Assembly: GCA_965218875.1 (NCBI GenBank)
Contig: OZ244707.1
Location: forward strand, 1,488,001-1,552,000
Direction of reading: 5' to 3'
Length of the DNA stretch: 64,000 nt
Source of the DNA: CBDCMJ01 sp965218875
Lineage (GTDB): Bacteria > Chloroflexota > Dehalococcoidia > Lucifugimonadales > UBA3495
In this document: piece after piece, positions 60,056 through 64,000 of the stretch
Numbering within the stretch: position 1 is the stretch's first letter
Layout: each line of letters starts with the position of its first letter
Notes under the pieces: model-generated
The model's input: the letters and a program-made list of their open reading frames with translations, nothing else
What the model was told of the DNA's origin: nothing
Databases searched by the model: none
Program-made: the position numbers and the translations under genes

Positions 60056-60245
60056 TTTATCATACCCAAGAGTATCGATTACAAATATCCGGGCTGATGT
60101 GGCAGACTCGTTAGATTATCGTTAGGGCGCGGCCATAAGCATTCCCGCGGAGCGCCCCAGGTCATCCCCAACGCCCCAGGTCCCGCCGAGCGTACTCCCC
60201 CTGGTCATTCCTCACCCTCCCTCCCGCCATTCGATTCCCCTCAAC

Positions 60246-60545
60246 TCGTCATTCTGAGCTTGCCGAAGAATCCAAACTCCCCGCCGCAGCACGGCCTCGG
60301 CCCCGCTGCCGGACCTGGAGTGACCTTGTACAACCACTTGAGATTCCTCGTCGCTGCGCTCCAGCGGGATGACAGGGTGGAGACGCTCCCGCAGAACGAC
60401 AGGGTGGGACGCTCTCGCGGAATGACGGGGTGAAGACGCTCCCGCGAAATGACCGGGTGGGGCGTGGGCGGCCCGGGCTCGGCTGCTAACCTCCCTCCCG
60501 GTCATGACCGGGCCTCCTCGCTCATCTCTTTTCATGGGGATGACA
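60246..60545 (+). repeat. Intergenic palindrome/minisatellite repeat, copy G
   Basis: The left arm is changed (GTCATTCTGAGCTTGCCGAA), the spacer is long, and the right arm is TGAGATTCCTCGTCGCTGCG. Degenerate units of the type GGGATGACAGGGTGGAGACG follow, then the tail and TCTCTTTTCATGGGGATGAC. Confidence 0.85.
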
Positions 60546-60584
60546 GTTGGGGAGGGGCGCGGTCAGGCATCCCCAGCGCCCGTT

Positions 60585-60845
60585 TGGGTCATTCCGTGGG
60601 CGCCCTGCGCCGAGGAATCTGAAATGTCCCTGCGCCACCTCAGCCCGCAATGGCAAGACCCGCCCGGCGCCTGCCACCCGCGCGCAGAATCACGGGCCCG
60701 GCAGCCCGGCTCGAACCCGGACTCCAGCCCAGCGTTTGAGATTCCTCGTCGCTGCGCTCCCGCGGAATGACAGGGTGGAGACGCTCCCGCGGAATGACGG
60801 GGGTGGGCGCTCTGTCGGAATGGCAGGAGTGGGCGTTCCGTCGGC
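60585..60845 (+). repeat. Intergenic palindrome/minisatellite repeat, copy H
   Basis: Copies G and H lie in tandem. H has a worn left arm (GGTCATTCCGTGGGCG, CGCCGAGGAATCTGAAATGT), a long spacer, the right arm GAGATTCCTCGTCGCTGCGC and units of the form CGGAATGACAGGGTGGAGAC. It ends near 60845, without the usual tail. Confidence 0.85.
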
Positions 60846-60959
60846 GTTGCTACGGCCTTGAGGATGCCACATGAGACCGTTGCGTGACTGCCCATCCTCG
60901 ACTGGGCCCGGTAGCCGTGCTATGATCAGAGCCAAGACCAAGTATCGGGGAAGAGGGAC

Positions 60960-61808
60960 ATGGAAATAGGCTTGGCCATGAGGATTTCCAGCGACTCGAT
61001 GGACGTAGCAGCCCTCGCGGAGAGAGCGGAGGCGTTGGGCTTCGAGTCGATCTGGCTGCCGGAGCATCCCATAATTCCGGTGCACAGCACCTCCCGGTAC
61101 GGTGGAACACCCGACGGTTCCATTCCTCCGTTCATGAGCGACATGGCCGACCCCTTCATTGCCCTGGCGCGGGCCTCGGCCAACACCGGAAAGATCAAGC
61201 TGGGCACCAGCATTTGCCTGGTCCCTGAACACAACCCCATCGCCAAGGCCAAGGAGATTGCCACCTTGGACCGTATGTGCGGCGGAAGGTTCATCTTCGG
61301 CATCGGGGCGGGTTGGCTCCGCGAGGAAACCGAGATCATGGGGGGCGACTTCGACCACCGGTGGAGCCAGACCCGCGAGGCGGTCCTGGCGATGAAGGAG
61401 TTGTGGACCAAGGACGAGTCGGAGTTCCACGGCCGCTACTACGACTTTCCCGCGGTGAAGTGCTTCCCCAAGCCGGCCCAAGCGCCTCATCCGCCGGTGC
61501 TCCTGGGCGGTACCGCCGCCAACGTGTTCAAGCGGGTGGTTGCCTGGGGCGACGGCTGGATGCCGGTGCGGACCACCCCGGAGCAGACCAGGCGGGGGCG
61601 GGCCGCTACGGACGAGCTGGCCGAAAGGTCGGGCCGGGACCCCAAGACGATCCAGCTGACGGTCTACGGCGTCGACCCCGACCCGGGCGTGATCGCGCAG
61701 TACGAGGAGGCCGGCGCCGACCGGGCCATCGTAACCCTCTCCACGACCGCGGAGGGAGAGGGGTTGACCGAACTCGAAAAGCTGGCGCGGCAAGTCTTGC
61801 CCAGCTAG
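60960..61808 (+). CDS. LLM-class (luciferase-like) oxidoreductase, probably F420-dependent
   Basis: A 282-residue TIM-barrel flavin or F420 enzyme of the TIGR03619 type: EIGLAMRISSDSMDVAALAERAEALGFESIWLPEH, then KIKLGTSICLVPEHNPI, the conserved GRFIFGIGAGWLREE and VLLGGTAANVFKRV. Members oxidise or reduce a range of small molecules with F420 or FMN; the cofactor and substrate cannot be decided here. The ATG follows GGGGAAGAGGG. A second LLM gene follows 118 bases downstream on the same strand. Confidence 0.9.
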   Translation: MEIGLAMRISSDSMDVAALAERAEALGFESIWLPEHPIIPVHSTSRYGGTPDGSIPPFMSDMADPFIALARASANTGKIKLGTSICLVPEHNPIAKAKEIATLDRMCGGRFIFGIGAGWLREETEIMGGDFDHRWSQTREAVLAMKELWTKDESEFHGRYYDFPAVKCFPKPAQAPHPPVLLGGTAANVFKRVVAWGDGWMPVRTTPEQTRRGRAATDELAERSGRDPKTIQLTVYGVDPDPGVIAQYEEAGADRAIVTLSTTAEGEGLTELEKLARQVLPS

Positions 61809-61926
61809 GGAGACCCGCCGGCGGGCTCTGCCCGCGCAGCCTGGGAGTTACCGCCGCCCACCGCTCGATCTTCGGACAATCCCGGTACAATGACGCAACA
61901 TTGCTTGGTTAGGAGTGTGAATCGGA

Positions 61927-63099
61927 ATGAGTTTGCCCGAGCGAATGAAATTCGGCATCTTCCTGGGCCCCTTTCACCGGGTGGGCGAAAACCCAACTTT
62001 AGCCATCGAGCGGGACATGGAGCTCGTCCAGTGGCTGGACTACCTGGGGTTTGACGAAGCCTGGATAGGGGAGCACCACAGCGCCGGGTGGGAGACCATA
62101 TCGTCCCCCGAGATCTTCATCGGGGTCGCCGCCGACCGGACCCGCCACATAAAGCTGGGCACCGGCGTGATCAGTCTGCCCTACCACAATCCCTTCATGG
62201 TGGCCAATCGCATGGTCCAGTTGGACCACATGAGCCGGGGACGGGTGATGCTGGGGGTTGGCCCCGGGGCCCTTCCGGGCGACGCCTACATGATGGGCAT
62301 CGACCATACTGTGCAGCGGGCTAGGATGGACGAGGCCTTCGGGATAGTTTTGCGCCTGATGCGGGAAAGCGAACCCATAACTTACAAGAGCGACTGGTTC
62401 GAATTGCAAGAGGCCATGCTCCAGCTGCGCCCCTATCAGAAACCCCACATGCCCATCGCTGTGGCCTCGGTACAGTCTCCCTCCGGCGTCGCCCTGGCCG
62501 GCAAGTACGGCGCTTCCATACTTACCATTACCATACCCCGGGACCCGGGCGCCGCCTCCCAGGGGACCGACCTGTCCTACCTGTGGGACATAGCGGAGAC
62601 CTCAGCCGCGGAGCACAACCAGACGATATGCCGCGACGACTGGAGGCTGGTGGTCCCGGTGCACCTGGCCGAGAGCCGCAAGGAAGCCCTCGAGGACGCC
62701 AGGATCGGCGCCGGGCGCTACCATCGCGAGTACTTCGAGGAGACCATGGGGCGCGCCCCGTTAGACTGTCCGCTGGAGGAGATTATCGACCACATGGTGG
62801 ACAGCGGCGCGTGGATCGTGGGCACTCCCGACGACTGCGTGGAGGGCATCAAGCGCTTGGAAGAGCGCAGCGGAGGCTTCGGGGCGTTCTTGGTGCAGAC
62901 TATCGACTGGGCCCCCCGCGAGAAGTTGCTCCACAGCTACGAGCTGATGGCCCGCTACGTAATGCCCAAGTTCCAGGGAACGGTTGCGGGGCCGGCCGCC
63001 TCCAACCAGTGGGCCTTCGAGCGCCGGGACACTCTGATGGCGGGCCGCGCCAAGGCTATCGACGTTGCCAAGGAGGCTTGGGAAGGCCGGAACAACTAG
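61927..63099 (+). CDS. LLM-class flavin-dependent monooxygenase
   Basis: A 390-residue luciferase-like protein, longer than the first. It has MKFGIFLGPFHRVGENPTLA, WLDYLGFDEAWIGEHHSAGW (the typical EHH), IKLGTGVISLPYHNPFMVANR and GRVMLGVGPGALPGDAYMMG. The C-terminal extension (ELMARYVMPKFQG and onward) is that of FMNH2-dependent alkane, alkanal or sulfonate-type monooxygenases, which are abundant in SAR202-like Chloroflexota. The ATG follows AGGAG at about 10 bases. The stop lies ten bases before the end of the transposase gene on the other strand. Confidence 0.9.
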   Translation: MSLPERMKFGIFLGPFHRVGENPTLAIERDMELVQWLDYLGFDEAWIGEHHSAGWETISSPEIFIGVAADRTRHIKLGTGVISLPYHNPFMVANRMVQLDHMSRGRVMLGVGPGALPGDAYMMGIDHTVQRARMDEAFGIVLRLMRESEPITYKSDWFELQEAMLQLRPYQKPHMPIAVASVQSPSGVALAGKYGASILTITIPRDPGAASQGTDLSYLWDIAETSAAEHNQTICRDDWRLVVPVHLAESRKEALEDARIGAGRYHREYFEETMGRAPLDCPLEEIIDHMVDSGAWIVGTPDDCVEGIKRLEERSGGFGAFLVQTIDWAPREKLLHSYELMARYVMPKFQGTVAGPAASNQWAFERRDTLMAGRAKAIDVAKEAWEGRNN

Positions 63100-63108
63100 G
63101 GCGCCTCC

Positions 63109-64000
63109 TTAGTAGCGAACGGTGACGGTCGGCTCCTGCGTTCCCAGCAGGGTTCCATCTCGCCTAGAAACTCGGACGGAGCCCCCTCTTGGGAAGAGGG
63201 ATTTGATCAGTAAGGCCGATATGAGCAGGGTGAGGGTCCAAATTTGCCCGAGCCATGCGGTGGCGGAGTTGACCATTCCAGCGACCTGGGCGCTGTCGGC
63301 ACTGGGGCCAGAGCCGGTTCCTCCCGTCAATCCGGCTTTGGTCGCCACCAGGGTCAGGTTGGCCACGGTGGCTGCCAGGTACAGCTGGAACCGGGTTTTG
63401 GCACGGCCGAAGTAGCGAGACTGGCGGATTCCCAATTGGACCAGCCGCGCCAGCCGGTGCTCCACTACCACCCGGCGCTGCCGGTACTCGGCAAAGGCCT
63501 CGCTCTGCTGCAGGGCGCGGGCCTGCTGTAACAGCGCTTCCTGCGGGTGCAGTTGCACCGTTCGTCCCGTACCCGGTTTTGCCGCCACGCACTGGGACCA
63601 CAGGGGGCATACCCCGTAGACCGCCGCGTCGAATCGGAAGGCCTCCAAACGGTAAGTTCGACCCATTTGGCCGGTGCGCCGTCCCGCCGTCCCGCCGGCA
63701 CCATCGTCCGGGTAACATTCCCCGCCGGACAGGTGCAAGAACCCGCCTCCAGGTCAATATGGAAGTCCTCTTTCGGTAAGTGGGTTCGGTTGGGACGCCC
63801 CGGCACCCTGGCAATCAGAGTGCGGCCCGCATCGGCGAAGGCCTGCCTGGTATCGCCGTCTCCGTAGGCGGCATCGCCCATGGCCTCTGCCACCGACACA
63901 CCGGTGCTGGCCTCGCTTTCCTCCACCAGTTCCAGCCCCCCCAGATTGTCCGGAGCGTTGCCGGGCAGTACGTCCACGGCGGTAATTAGCTGGGAGTCGG
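63109..64000 (-). pseudogene. IS1182-family transposase, frameshifted, continuing past the window
   Basis: C-terminal half of a DDE transposase in two frames of the minus strand. The upstream frame reads DSQLITAVDVLPGNAPDN, VAEAMGDAAYGDGDTRQAFA (DDE Asp) and SCTCPAGNVTR. The other frame continues with GRTYRLEAFRFDAAVYGVCP, EALLQQARALQQSEAFAEYR and VVEHRLARLVQLGIRQSRYF, and ends in a TAA at 63109. Deleting one copy of an 8-base tandem duplication (63681-63696) rejoins the frames. The Glu region EH is intact. The 5' half and left end lie outside the window. It shares the typical Cys-rich insert of IS1182. Confidence 0.88.
63681..63696 (-). repeat. 8-bp tandem duplication that shifts the transposase frame
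   Basis: GTCCCGCC occurs twice in direct succession (63681-63688 and 63689-63696). Removing eight bases restores one continuous transposase frame across the junction, so the duplication is the likely inactivating event. Confidence 0.75.

Overview
The window is a high-GC bacterial chromosome segment with mostly single-copy housekeeping and accessory metabolic genes. Gene content points to an uncultivated member of the Chloroflexota, perhaps Dehalococcoidia or SAR202-like: paired luciferase-like monooxygenases, NHL-repeat proteins, crotonase and acyl-CoA dehydrogenase, a SUF operon ending in two SufU genes, a System I cytochrome c maturation cluster with a Cys-type CcmE, a pyrG-transaldolase-rho gene order, and a dense family of palindromic intergenic repeats. 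The lineage is an inference from content; no rRNA or tRNA gene is visible to test it.

Layout. 1-9 kb: two tandem NHL-repeat proteins, a MoaB/MogA-type protein, a HIT protein, convergent enoyl-CoA hydratase and acyl-CoA dehydrogenase with overlapping stop codons, a membrane-lipid trio (PlsY, a small membrane protein, a PAP2-like protein without its catalytic residues) and a branched-chain aminotransferase. 9.7-20 kb: ComEA/ComEC DNA uptake, RNase PH, an M16 peptidase, a flavin-binding split-barrel protein and a GMC oxidoreductase. The last two share an upstream three-site operator-like block with identical spacing. 20-26.5 kb: a cobamide gene cluster on the minus strand (cobD, cbiB, cobS, cobO, cbiA). 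In it cobT is reduced to its two ends joined in frame, and cbiZ is broken by three single-base shifts.

26.9-27.6 kb: a 657-bp insertion element with perfect 27-bp terminal inverted repeats and a perfect 8-bp target duplication. It has no recognisable transposase and carries three tightly packed tiny reading frames, two of them with zinc-ribbon-like cysteine spacing. This is the best candidate for something undescribed. 29-35.5 kb: sufBCDS plus two sufU genes behind two tandem promoters. 36-41 kb: pyrG, a transaldolase-like aldolase, rho and a FIST-domain protein. 41.9-45.4 kb: a binding protein without a signal peptide, RmuC and a FAH-family enzyme. 45.9-49 kb: ccmABCDE. 49-57 kb: a radical SAM/B12 protein, an alpha/beta hydrolase, an alkyltransferase, two thioredoxin-like lipoproteins and a dienelactone hydrolase. 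57-64 kb: a two-subunit TPP decarboxylase, two paralogous membrane proteins, two luciferase-like oxidoreductases, and an IS1182-type transposase running off the window.

At least eight copies of one intergenic repeat are spread through the window, all in the same orientation. Its full form has two short inverted arms, then a 22-26-bp minisatellite array, then a conserved tail. It accounts for most of the long gene-free stretches and for many spurious reading frames.
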